The notes under the pieces: model-generated | Database searches by the model: none | What the model saw: only the letters and a program-made list of their open reading frames with translations | What the model was told of the DNA's origin: nothing | Position numbers and translations under genes: made by a program | Source of the DNA: Pyrrhoderma lamaoense | Lineage: Eukaryota; Basidiomycota; Agaricomycetes; Hymenochaetales; Hymenochaetaceae | Length of the DNA stretch: 64,000 nucleotides | Assembly: GCA_002794735.1 (NCBI GenBank) | Contig: NBAZ01000003.1 | Coordinates: 1,488,001-1,552,000 of the forward strand | Reading direction: 5' to 3' | Part shown: piece after piece, positions 24,580-34,603 of the stretch | Position numbering within the stretch: position 1 is the first letter of the stretch | Layout: each line of letters starts with the position of its first letter

Positions 24580-24902
24580 ATGCGGGCTTGCTATCTCGTC
24601 CTAATAATGTCTACAATTATCCTATCGGTGTCTGCAGCCCCCGTCCTTCCCCAAGTGGTAAGTAATAACATTGTTCAGAGTGACATGTCTAGTATAATAA
24701 TCAACTATACCATCAGGAAATCAGTTCCGTACCATGCACTAACCACAACAAGAGAGACGCGGAACCCTTATCAGACACTTTCAAACGAGACGCAGAGCCT
24801 CTTTCTGATACGTTTAAACGAGATGCCGAGCCACTAGCTGATACGTTCAAACGGGATGCTGAACCACTGAGCGACACATTTAAGCGGGATGCTAGTAGCT
24901 GA
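24580..24902 (+). CDS. Kex2-processed repeat-peptide precursor (secreted)
   Basis: Two exons (24580-24657 and 24717-24902; intron 59 nt, GTAAGT..CAG, phase 0) give 87 aa. The first exon is a signal peptide (MRACYLVLIMSTIILSVSAA). After a short spacer containing one Cys (EISSVPCTNHN), five KR dibasic sites bound four copies of a nonapeptide: DAEPLSDTF in copies 1, 2 and 4, DAEPLADTF in copy 3. The chain ends KRDASS. The layout matches Kex2-processed repeat proteins: alpha-factor precursors, Ustilago Rep1, and ustiloxin-type RiPP precursors. Kex2 would cut after KR and Kex1 trim the basic residues. A Ste13-like aminopeptidase could remove DA, leaving EPLSDTF. The core lacks Tyr and internal Cys. 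Function (signal, surface peptide or modified peptide) is unknown. Unspliced, the repeats fall out of frame, so ORF callers would miss it. Confidence 0.9.
24750..24899 (+). repeat. Four 33-bp coding repeats plus a partial fifth
   Basis: Units at 24750-24782, 24783-24815, 24816-24848 and 24849-24881 each encode KR plus a nonapeptide. 24882-24899 encodes the closing KRDASS. At nucleotide level the units are much less alike than their peptides: Ala uses all four GCN codons, and Ser is TCA, TCT or AGC in the three identical-peptide copies. Confidence 0.95.
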
Positions 24903-25314
24903 TTCTACTGAGAAAATTACAAGAAACTAGACAGTAATAGTCACTGTGAGTCCCTAGATTAATTAACCCCTTCCCCAGGGACGCTCAATTAACTATTCAT
25001 TGTAACAGAACTACCCGGAAAGCAAGCATAAAAACTTTTTCCCCCATTTTAGACGTCTTTAAATGATAAATACTCATAATCTATAATTAAACTGCGACTT
25101 CTCTTTTAAATTACAAATAACTTTCTTTAATTATCGCAATTATATCATCATTCTAGGAGTATTCAAATAGAAAAGCACTATACTTTTTGATGTGAAAAAT
25201 GAGAATTAAATTGTACATATATATTCTTGTTAAACTTCAAAACTTCAAAGAATATGAAATGTGTGCCACCTATTACGTCCCGAGAGGGCGGGAGAGGGTC
25301 TCCTGCCGTACACC

Positions 25315-28054
25315 CTACGAATGAGTATCCTTTATTGCGCCATCCCAAACATAGTCTTTGGCCGCCCATTCCGGTAGTCGAGTTTCAAATGCACCTAGAC
25401 TCACGCTCGTATAGCGTAATGCATGCAAAAATATGTATAATTTTTCAGGTGCAGGGTCCGGATGTAACGGAAGGTAACACTCCGGGCAGTATAAATCATC
25501 CTTATTATCTCGTTGTACTTCTTTTTCGTCTTTTTGTTGGTCCTGCTGATGTTCTTTTGTAGCTGAGAAATCCATATCTTTACCATGCGTATTAATGTTT
25601 ATGTTTGGACTAGGCTCGTCGCTAGGAAGATTAGATCGAGAGGTTGTCGAACCGGTTTTTTCAAGTGGATTGACATCTAAGGCTGAGGTGGGCATCTTCG
25701 CCTCGGTTGAACTAACCGCGTGATCTCGGTATTTTCATTGAGTAGAAAAGAAGAAGCGGTGACAGAGACGTTCTCAGCTATCCGGGTATCCACCTCAATC
25801 TGTGAGTCCTCGACATTTCCTACATTCAGCCCAATTGTTGCTGTTGTCGTTGCCGTTGGCTGTTCCTCATGCTGTAATCCGCTATCACATCTTCAGGAAT
25901 CGATCTATTTAATTTCGTCGGACGCCCTTTTACTCGCTTCCCATTCACTCTCTCAGCTTTTTTCGGCACTCTGTGTTGTTGTGCGTATGCCATCTCGATA
26001 AATTTAGGTGTAAGGGCACCTTGAGCACGAAAAACCACATCTTTCCATCTTCCCCAGTCTTCATCTTCGTCCTGTATATGTTCAAATTCATAATTAAGGA
26101 CACATGATAAACTTTCTCTCAGTATATAGCATTTATAGTTATCGGTAGGGAAATCAAACCTTCTGGTTCCTCATTCTCGTGATGACACCCACAGCTTCAA
26201 GACTCAAAGGAACGGGTGACCCTAATCCGATATCGTGTCCTGTCTCACGAGGCAGCGATTCTACTTCACCTCTTTCGGCTTGTTGTCTTTGCTTCTCTAG
26301 TAATGCGGAAGAAAGAACCGTGGACTCTTCTTTTGTTCTCCACGCTGGATTAGCCACGCGGTTTTGCTTCGCTTTCTTTCGCTTAGAACACGGAGTCGTG
26401 ATAGATTTTGATGAAGAAATCGAAGTCGAACTCGAGAAAATCTTCGGTACATCTGTTTCACTATCGAGCTCCTCTTGCCGTACATCCCCTTTATTATCCA
26501 TGCCAGCAGTGTCGGTTTCGAGTTCATTGGTTTTAACTGCCACCACTTGTTCATTTGTCCCAGTTTCTTGCTCACGGACGTGTCCTTCAGCTGTAGAGTT
26601 CTCGAACCCTGGAGGAGGTCTTGGAGCTTCACGTTTCTCGGTAGGTATAAGGTCAATACCACCACGTCCAAGATTGCTGCCCTAAGAGATATGATCAGTC
26701 AAGAAAGTAGATTTGAGTATTCAAGGAGGTACAAACCCATATCTTTTTCTCAGCATAGACTGAATCGTTAGCAATAGGGTGTCCCAGAAATTGAAGATGG
26801 ACCCGAATTTGGTGTGCTTTAATAGTTCGCTAGGTTTAGAAGCAATGCCAAGCTGTAACTATAAACCGCTTACATCGACCAGTGAATGGTCTACCTTTGA
26901 CATTCTAGTTAGAGCTGGATCAAGATTGGAGCTTATTGAGAAATGAAACTTACAATGTACCACACTAGTGTCAGTGAGTTCGTCGTAATGCATTCTGGTA
27001 AAAACTGTTTTAGCTTCCTACAATTGTATAAGAGACTTTTCATATCGATCAAGCAAGTAGCTCACCTTTCCCTCTGGATGAACAATATTAAGACCCATTT
27101 GTCTATCTATAGTTAATAGTGGCTCTTCACATGTTATTACATCCCTACAGATAGTAGGACAAAAATGGAATCCATGATCAGTATATCAATCAACTTACAA
27201 GCTATGACAAGCTATAAGAGCATTTATCACTCACTCAGGGAACTTTCCCTGAACTCGGGCAACATACTCTTTCCGAATCGTGCCAGAAGTAAACTCCGAT
27301 GTCAGAGTTCGGGCACGGTCAGCAGAAAGTGCGATAATCATAAGTCCCGACGTGAGTCGGTCTAGTCGGTTAACAGCTAACAGAAATATTAGACTCTATG
27401 AAAACGCCATATATGACGCCAATGATTTGGAGACACATACTGTAAACATTTGAGAAACCGAAGTCGGTTTTCAGAATCTCTACTAAAGAGTTTTTGAAGT
27501 AACGTCCGGCAGCATGGACGGGCTAATGTGGGTAGATTCCATTAATCCAGCTTGTTGATATAGAAGATAAGCCCATAATAAAGACTAACGCACGATGCTT
27601 CCCGGTTTATTTATGACGATGAAGTCCCTCTCTTTATCATGATATAAAACTTCGACGGGAGTAGACGTTATAGGCGGTTCATGCCGATGAACGATGTTTC
27701 TATAATATTTTCAGATAAAGCTACTTTCCTTAATTGTTATAACACATACTCGATGGTGTCCCCATTACGGATTATCGTTCCTGGGAGAGCAGTCTTCCCA
27801 TTAACAGTAGTAACGCCAGACTGTAGTGCATATCTCTGGCGCTAGGAGCTAAGTGATAAAACTTCTGCGTTTTGAGAGGAACTCACATAGTATTCTACAC
27901 TTCTATCTCGAAACTCTGTTGACACAACCTCTAAAATCTCCCGATCAAACCATCGGGCCTTCGCATTAGTCCTATAAGGGTACCAGTACGGCGTAACTTT
28001 TTTGAGACCCGGTCGACCTCTATTAGAAACCTTTGGGTCGTTGGAAGTTGTCAT
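25315..28054 (-). CDS. RluA-family RNA pseudouridine synthase (Pus9/Rib2-like)
   Basis: Many short exons. The start at 28054 reads [17 protein letters not shown], and exon 1 ends at 27887. An S4-like segment ([18 protein letters not shown]) precedes the catalytic block [16 protein letters not shown], with the RLD aspartate present. [21 protein letters not shown] and [12 protein letters not shown] follow. A long low-complexity insert comes next, with a basic [10 protein letters not shown] patch. The end, [20 protein letters not shown], is the usual C-terminus of fungal members. These enzymes modify uridine in cytoplasmic or mitochondrial tRNA (Pus9 acts at position 32). The first motif residue is Asn where His is common. 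Splicing around 25700-26040 is unresolved: the apparent exons differ in frame, so an extra intron or an indel is needed there. Confidence 0.85.
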
Positions 28055-28355
28055 GAGTTTTCGTCTAGTCGATGCTCGGCATAAAGTAAATACAAATCCC
28101 GGAATACGGATACCGAACGAGCGTCGAAGGCAAAGAGGATTAATTGACTCCAGTTGTCTGAAATTAGTTTTGTAAATTTCACTTTTTATCTTGGATGAAA
28201 TAACTAAGAATATGTGACACGTGACACCAGTATACATTACTTCAGACTTGATTACAGTATTACACTTGAACTAGCACTAAACTATCAACTCTCGGGTAAC
28301 GCGTAAATTGTCACGATATACGAGTTGATCTACCTCTTATAACAAACATCATCTC
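28055..28355. promoter_or_regulatory. Bidirectional promoter region, pseudouridine synthase / Cwc15
   Basis: Only 301 bp separate two divergent start codons, so the leaders and promoters of both housekeeping RNA-processing genes must share this stretch. No specific element recognised. Confidence 0.55.
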
Positions 28356-29410
28356 ATGTCGACTGCTCACAGGCCGACTTGGGACCCCGCACAGGCGAAG
28401 GAGGTCAAAGGTGGTTCGCGTCTGCTTTCTGCTCGCGATGTCGCATCACACACCAAGCTTAAATTCCGGTATGTTCACCCAACCATGGCTGTGTCCTCGT
28501 GATCAGCTAACTAACCTTTTCTACAATGGATGTGATGGCCCGACAGACAGCCAGGCCAAGCTTCTTCCTCGGAAATAACGAAACTTGACTTGCGTGCAGA
28601 GCTATTAGCTGCAGAGCATGCTGCTCGAGAAAAGAAACGAAAAGCGGAAGGTTTACCTCCACTGGAAGATTCCAAAGAACCTTCAACGTCTACTCCCGCA
28701 ATAACTGCTAGTGAAGATGAAGAGACTAATAAGCGGAGGAAATTGTTACAAGAAGCATTAGAATTAGATAAGGATGACGATGATGACGAAAGTTCCGACG
28801 AAAAAGACGAAAAATCAGACAAAGAAATGGATGCCAATGGAAACAAGTCAGGAGAAGATAAGTGAGTAGTCTCAAATGTTGGATGTAGTGCACATCAACT
28901 CAAGCTCTACTATAGTGGTGATGATGATGAGGAGGAAGAGGATGACGATGACGATGAAGATGAGACCGCAGAATTGTTGCGAGAACTAGCTAAAATAAAG
29001 CGGGAACGTGCAGAAGAGAAGGAAAGGCAGGAACGTGCCCAAAATGAATCTGCTCAAATAGCACGAGAAGAGCATATTGCAACAGCAAATCCTTTGCTTA
29101 ATCTTGCAGCTGCTCTTGGGCAAAATCCTCAAGGTGTAAACACCAATGCGCCAGGAACGTTTGCAGTAAAGCGCCGCTGGGATGATGATTTAATCTTCAA
29201 AAACCAAGCTGTGAACTCGGACAAACCATCTGGCCAATTTGTTAACGATCTTTTGAGAACCGAATTTCATAGGTTGGATTGTTGATCTGCTCGTAGCGTT
29301 GACTCTTACTGATTTCTCACTTACAGAAAATTCATGTCGAAGTTCATCAAGGTAAGGCTATTTAATGTTCTCTGCTGTTCTTTCGGTTGCTTATCCCTTA
29401 ATTTCAGTGA
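28356..29410 (+). CDS. CWC15: Spliceosomal factor Cwc15 (Cwf15)
   Basis: Five exons (28356-28468, 28547-28861, 28916-29272, 29327-29351, 29408-29410) give 270 aa. Cwc15 is a component of the Prp19-associated complex in the activated spliceosome. The diagnostic N-terminus MSTAHRPTWDPAQAKEVKGG is present, followed by a Lys/Glu middle, a long acidic run (Asp/Glu around residues 125-155), and the conserved end VKRRWDDDLIFKNQA..QFVNDLLRTEFHRKFMSKFIK. Homologues end at this KxIK. Here a GTAAGG donor directly follows the last Lys codon, and TGA sits immediately after the next acceptor. If that intron were retained the protein would gain an unrelated tail up to 29582. Confidence 0.93.
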
Positions 29411-30662
29411 AATGCTTCGGCATTATTCTCTCATGTTTACTCGTTCGTCAGCACAATGGATCAACTCAGTCATTTACCAGGCAAATGTCAAGAATGTGTG
29501 TTCTTATCTCCTGCTCAGGAAGACTCCTCATCTATTCAGTCCTAGCATTTCTGATTATAGTATAGACGACTGGCTTAACTAGTATGCTACTCTCTTTGTA
29601 CCCTTTGTCGTTTTCCGTGTCTTGTCTTGCACACGTCTTTCTCGAATTGGGAAGGTTCGGTTTCCGCATGTGAATAATGTAAATGTATTGATGTTTAATA
29701 TGTCTAATATAGTATTACTAGTAATCTCATCTGAGTACTGCTTTTTCAATATCCAAAAAAAGTATTATTAGCTTATTTTCATATTATTGGTATTGAATTT
29801 AAGTGACGACGGACCCATCCATCCATCTGTATACACGCACGGAGCACATACACATTTCTCCAAATCTTTAACACCTTGGCAGCTGTTATCCTCTCTCCTC
29901 AATCGCGATGATGTCGCCACTTACATGTGCGTGTGTCTGAGTGATAGTCTCATTAGTTCTGCCTCGTGCCCACCCTCTCCCATGCTTTTGGTCTAAAGAA
30001 TCACAAAACGCAAGAAGATGGAGACCTTGCCTTTAGGCATTGACATCTCTGGCATTTCTTCTTTTTCTATACATTTGCATATGTAGCCTTCAAGGAGTTT
30101 CGAAATTGAAAGTTGAAGGGTGAAAGGAGTACATGGCTTTTTGATATGATGTGCTTTGTTTAGGCAATTTCATAAACATGACATGAACTGAGAAGTAAGA
30201 TATCAGTACGCTGTTGCATTGGATAAAGAGAGGTAGGAATTACAATAGCAAAGTGAAGGAGCCTAGACCCTTATTTTATGTTAGATACCTGAATTCGCGT
30301 ATCTCCGGAAGTGAGATAGATATAACCGTCATTGTCCTTATATTATAATCTAATAGCACGTCTTCGTGATTTGTGGAATTCCCCGTCGTGAAATTGAAAA
30401 GGCGAGACAAGGCGTGTCCCCGTAGATCAACAGAACTTGAAATTCGCGGTGGATTTGTGAGTGTGTACTCTTATAATAACCCTGTCCCCAAAACGAAAGG
30501 CGGTTTTGTTTAAGTATATGTGTTAGTGGAATTTCAAAAGTCCGTAAGTACATTTGCTAAGACGTGTTACTATTACTAGAAGTTTGTTTCTTGTACATAC
30601 ATGCTTACTGGAGAGGTATATGTATAGTCGAAATGGGAAGGACGCAGAGGTAATCATGTCAG
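29411..30662. other. Intergenic between convergent genes, nothing recognised
   Basis: About 1.25 kb, AT-rich, holding the 3' ends of Cwc15 and Uso1. ORFs at 29787-29996 (+) and 30350-30553 (-) show no domain or codon signal. Confidence 0.4.
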
Positions 30663-33600
30663 TCAAATCAATTTAATCCTCTTCCTCATCGCCCGCATCT
30701 TCATCGTCTCCACCTTCATCCTCCGAAACTTCAAGTCCAGCTCTTTCATTCGTTCTTTATCCCTCTTCCGTTTCGTACTCAATTCTTCTAAGAATACTAA
30801 CAAGTCTTCTTGTTCCTTCTCAGATTCTTGACTCTTTTGCTTGATGGAAGCTAACTCAGCCTTGAGTAATTCTAACTCCTTCTTCAAGGTATCGACCTAA
30901 ATATTTTAATTCATGACTCAGAAAGCGTTATGTCATGAGCTCGTTCAGATGACATACCTCAGTTTGCTTGGCAGACTCAGATACAGAAAGAGAGGACAAT
31001 TTGGCTTGTAAATCAGCCACCTAGTTGAGAGGCATCGTTCCCAAGCGAAATTATAAACATAATACTGTAGGGCTTACCTCTGTTTGATTAGATGAGGTAG
31101 ATGTTAGTTGTGCTTGAAGTTTTTCGATTTCAGCCGCCTGAGTCCTTACAGCTTCACGGAGGCTTGCGATTAACATAGACGTTTCCGCACTTTCGCCTAA
31201 AGACAGAGAGGCAAATATTTAAATCGCAAATACACGAGACAAGAATATATGTTTACTGACTTAACGATGAACTCAAGGTATCCGGATCCAAACCCAGACC
31301 ACGTTGTATGGTATCTGATAAAAAATAAGTATCCTACAGGACGATAAGAGAAACAATGACTCGGTAGATAACGCACAGTAATTGCTTTTCCAAAAGTCAA
31401 CGAAGGCCCAATCGAACCATATCTCCACTTCCATGCTTTCATGGTTGTCCTGACCGGAGGAAATCGTATTATGCAACGCAGGAAAACGATATGGAAGGAT
31501 TATATCTTCGGCCCTATTGCTCTAAACCGTTCATCATCTCTCACATACATCATACGTCCTACAAGCGCATCTACGCTTAGTCGCGAGATAATCGCATGTA
31601 TGGTTTTTCTAGGAAACTATAATTCAGTAAGATAGAGAGCGTCTGCTTATAAGATTATTTACCGCGTTATCTCTCCTGGCTCCCGATTGAATTCATAACA
31701 GACTCCCAATAAATATGTACAGAGTCCCTGTACTAAAGGATCGACATCCGAAGTTTGGTTGATAGGCTCCACCAACTTTTAGATGATGTCAATACAGTAA
31801 GATGGAAAGCACAGAATTATATAGTTACCATTCCAATGCCACCATTTTCAAGAAACTCCCGCACAGAGCCTGGATCTTCCCATAACCACTGTATCAGTAG
31901 TGAGAGATACACTATGGTCAAACGGTCCCACTCCCGCGTCTCACATTCCGTATCAGAAGAGACAGATCGTGCCCGATTTAAAAGTGATAACTGGAGGTGT
32001 TCGGCAAGTAAAGCGATAAGTGTTTGTGGTTCATCTTCATCTTCTCCATTATCAGCCGCAGCCTTTTCTACCGCAGGTGCTTTGGAGCCAGCCGGAACAC
32101 CGTCCGCTGGGACAAAAAACTGGGATTGTTGTTGAGCTACTACGGAAACAGGTTTTATTTTCGCGCTAGTTGTTTGCAGTATGGGGATGAGCGTATGAGA
32201 GATGCAAAAAGAAGTGAAGCAAGATGTGTCGATAGTGATGCAGACAGATTTAAAGGAGTAGATGGTGGTGCAGTGAGGCACTTTAAGAGTGCGAGACTCG
32301 GACGAGGTGCAGTAGGATCTATAGTATTTTGCGAAATTAGAATATAACCCCACAATAGGATGATACAATTTACCATCAGGAGGAATCATAGCTTTAAGAA
32401 TGATTACTCTTAAATCTTCTTTCCGGGTATAGTTCTTGAGGGTTGATCGTTAATGTATGAGATCGCTACGTGTAATAGAGAAAATACCTCAAAGACTGTA
32501 GCCCCAGAGGTTCTCAATAGCAAGGCTTCTTTGTCCTTTGCCTTGACTCGTCTAATCCGATACCTTGATATTCACCCAGAACTACGAGCTCTATCAAAGC
32601 ATCCAAAGCTACCATGGTTCCAGCTTATCCCATTCGTCTCCATTCGTCTCCGGGACTGGTACATAAGGTGTTACGATTTGTGAAATAAAAGAATAGTTTA
32701 TGGTGGTTGGTAACAGTTGAAGTGACTAAACATTCCTTATTGGATGAGAATAAGATATATAGCCAATATCTAATGTCAAACTTACATAAGTCTTAAGCGC
32801 TGTTGGCGCTCCCGAAGCTATGGTAAGTTCCACCAAACAACGTGTGAAGAGAGCGGTCTCTGCTTCCTATTTAGTGTAAGGTGTATCTCTGTCCATAATC
32901 AGTGGAATTTGTACGTACATTGCTCCCTTTCGAGCCGACTAGTAAACCTAGAATCCCGATTATTAGCTTGACATTTGCTATCTTCTGAGTATTCCAGTAT
33001 TGCAGAGCGAAATCCTGAGGGGTGGGTTCGTCCGGGTGAAGATTATTGGGAAATAAGAGTTGCGCAGTGAGGAAACCTGCTAATCCCGTCTCTCGGAAGT
33101 ACGTTTGATTGGATACATTCATCCTCAACAAACCATCGACACATGTCAAACAGTCCTGGACAATGACGCCTCCTTCAACACCCCCCTCATTCTGGATAAT
33201 ACCGAATAATTTATCAAATGCACCCTCAAAAGCGAACAACTTCTGAATATCGGGGCTTTGCGAAAGCAGAGATTGTATAAGGATCAACCCTTCTGTATAA
33301 GCAATGAGTTGCTGACCAATCTATGTCAGATGCACATACCGTTACGAATTATTTCTCTTTTATCATCAAGTGTAGCTAACACACTTCCTGGAGCATTCTG
33401 GGCTTTCAAAAAGTAAGCCTGTACAGGTTGTCTCCTATTATGCAATAGCAACGCAAGAAGTTGAAGAGAAGAATATTTGACATATGCATTTGAATTTCCA
33501 AGTAATACAAATAGTTTTTGCACAGGTCTCTCAGTTTTAAGAACTTCGTCCGAGTATTTAAGCCCGAGGAGTCTACTCTCCGCGTTGGGGTTTGCATCAC

Positions 33601-33886
33601 CTACATCACACAAAGTAAGTAGAGTTTCTATTACTGCCTTCCCTATGTCTGCATCGATTTCGGAGTCATTTTCCAGAACATCCAGGAGTCCCTGAAGGGC
33701 ATACTCTCCAACATCTGCCTTACAGTCTTTGGACAGCCCCTTAAGCGAAAGGACAGCAGCTCGGCGGTCAGCGAGAAGAGTTGAGGGTGATAATCTCCCA
33801 GATAAGCGTTGAATAGTCTCAAGTGCTGTCTGAGGCGTACTCGCCGGTCCTTTGAGGGCATTATATGTTTGAGAGAAGAAATCCAT
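30663..33886 (-). CDS. USO1: Golgi vesicle-tethering protein Uso1/p115, two apparent frame breaks
   Basis: Starts at 33886 with MDFFSQTYNALKGPASTPQ and has many exons. Uso1/p115 tethers ER-derived vesicles at the Golgi with Rab1 and SNAREs. The armadillo-like head is clear: RRAAVLSLKGLSKDCKADVG, YVKYSSLQLLALLLHNRRQP, GLILIQSLLSQSPDIQKLFA, then EIWFDWAFVDFWKSNY. A coiled-coil tail (LREAVRTQAAEIEKLQAQL, VADLQAKLSSL, LKKELELLKAEL) leads to an acidic end. Two shifts are seen. Near 31500 the frame hits TAA after RFRAIGPKI while the homologous continuation ILPYRFPAL is in another frame. Near 30745 the typical AGLEVSEDE acidic tail (stop 30673) is one frame from the coiled coil, which otherwise runs to a stop at 30663. 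These are either assembly indels or real lesions. Confidence 0.88.
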
Positions 33887-34290
33887 AGGCTATCACAAGA
33901 CTGACGCGGTTACACGTCCGTGTAACTACCTCTAATTAATTGAAGTTGTTAGCCATTCTAAAAATGGAAACGCGGATCACAGCACTGATCCTAAGAATCA
34001 GAGTTGGGCGAATATCATTCAATATGACTGACAGATCTAGAGATTGCCGTACGTTAATATAGTACTCTTGAATTACAGTTTAAACATCTTTCATGTTTCA
34101 AATACTCCGTATAAGCGAGTCTTAATACCCCTCTTCGTCGCAATCGAAGTTCTTATCCAAATTCATAGTTATGTACCATACAACGTCTGATTGATAATTC
34201 AAGTTGGGGATAACATTGGGGCAATATTATATTCTTTGTTTACAGCGAGAGAAGCCATGATGTTATGAGCTAGCCTGAGGTACGTCGGTC
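33887..34290. other. Intergenic, upstream of Uso1
   Basis: About 400 bp of AT-rich DNA between the Uso1 start and the 3' end of the first small Zn2Cys6 gene. Nothing else seen. Confidence 0.4.
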
Positions 34291-34567
34291 TTATAGGGGA
34301 AATGGCGTTAGCCTCTTTAGAGGAAAGTGAATTTTCAATCTAGTACATACCGTACAAGTTTCATTCCTTTTGATACAGCGTTTGCAACTCTCAGAAGAAC
34401 CATCTCTTTCGCACTGAAGGTTGATATATTTTCAGCCTATAGAAAAGGACTGTAATAAGACAGCTTACCCTACTACGCGCTGCTCTGCAAGATCGGCATG
34501 CGACCGAACGTCGGGGTCTGCCGTTAGAATCCTCTAAGATTTCTGGGTCGTAGTTAACAAACTCCAT
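34291..34567 (-). CDS. Small Zn2Cys6 zinc-cluster protein 1
   Basis: Starts MEFVNYDPEILEDSNGRPRR. The cysteines read C-RS-C-RAARSR, then an intron (GTAAGC..CTTCAG), then C-ERDGSSES-C-KR-C-IKRNET-C. This is a perfect CX2CX6CX8CX2CX6C DNA-binding zinc cluster. The intron falls exactly before the third Cys. After the sixth Cys a GTATGT follows at the same place as in the paralogue at 36.7 kb. It may be a real donor leading to an exon I could not fix, or the frame simply continues to the stop at 34291. An upstream in-frame ATG at 34603 is also possible. No activation domain visible, so the product may be a domain-only regulator or a remnant. Confidence 0.65.
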
Positions 34568-34603
34568 CTGGTAGACTATGTAACCTGATAAGCTACAGGA
34601 CAT

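Noticed and set aside
24580..24837. Unspliced 85-codon ORF as the product of the small secreted gene
   Set aside because: It reads through the intron into a frame where the KR-nonapeptide periodicity is lost; the spliced frame is clearly the coding one.
26179..26685. 168-codon plus-strand ORF
   Set aside because: Antisense to the low-complexity insert of the pseudouridine synthase, which has clear family motifs on the other strand.
34307..34330. Conserved CxVC as an extra metal-binding pair after the zinc cluster
   Set aside because: The shared bases are GTATGT, a consensus splice donor, in both paralogues, so the conservation is more simply a splice site.
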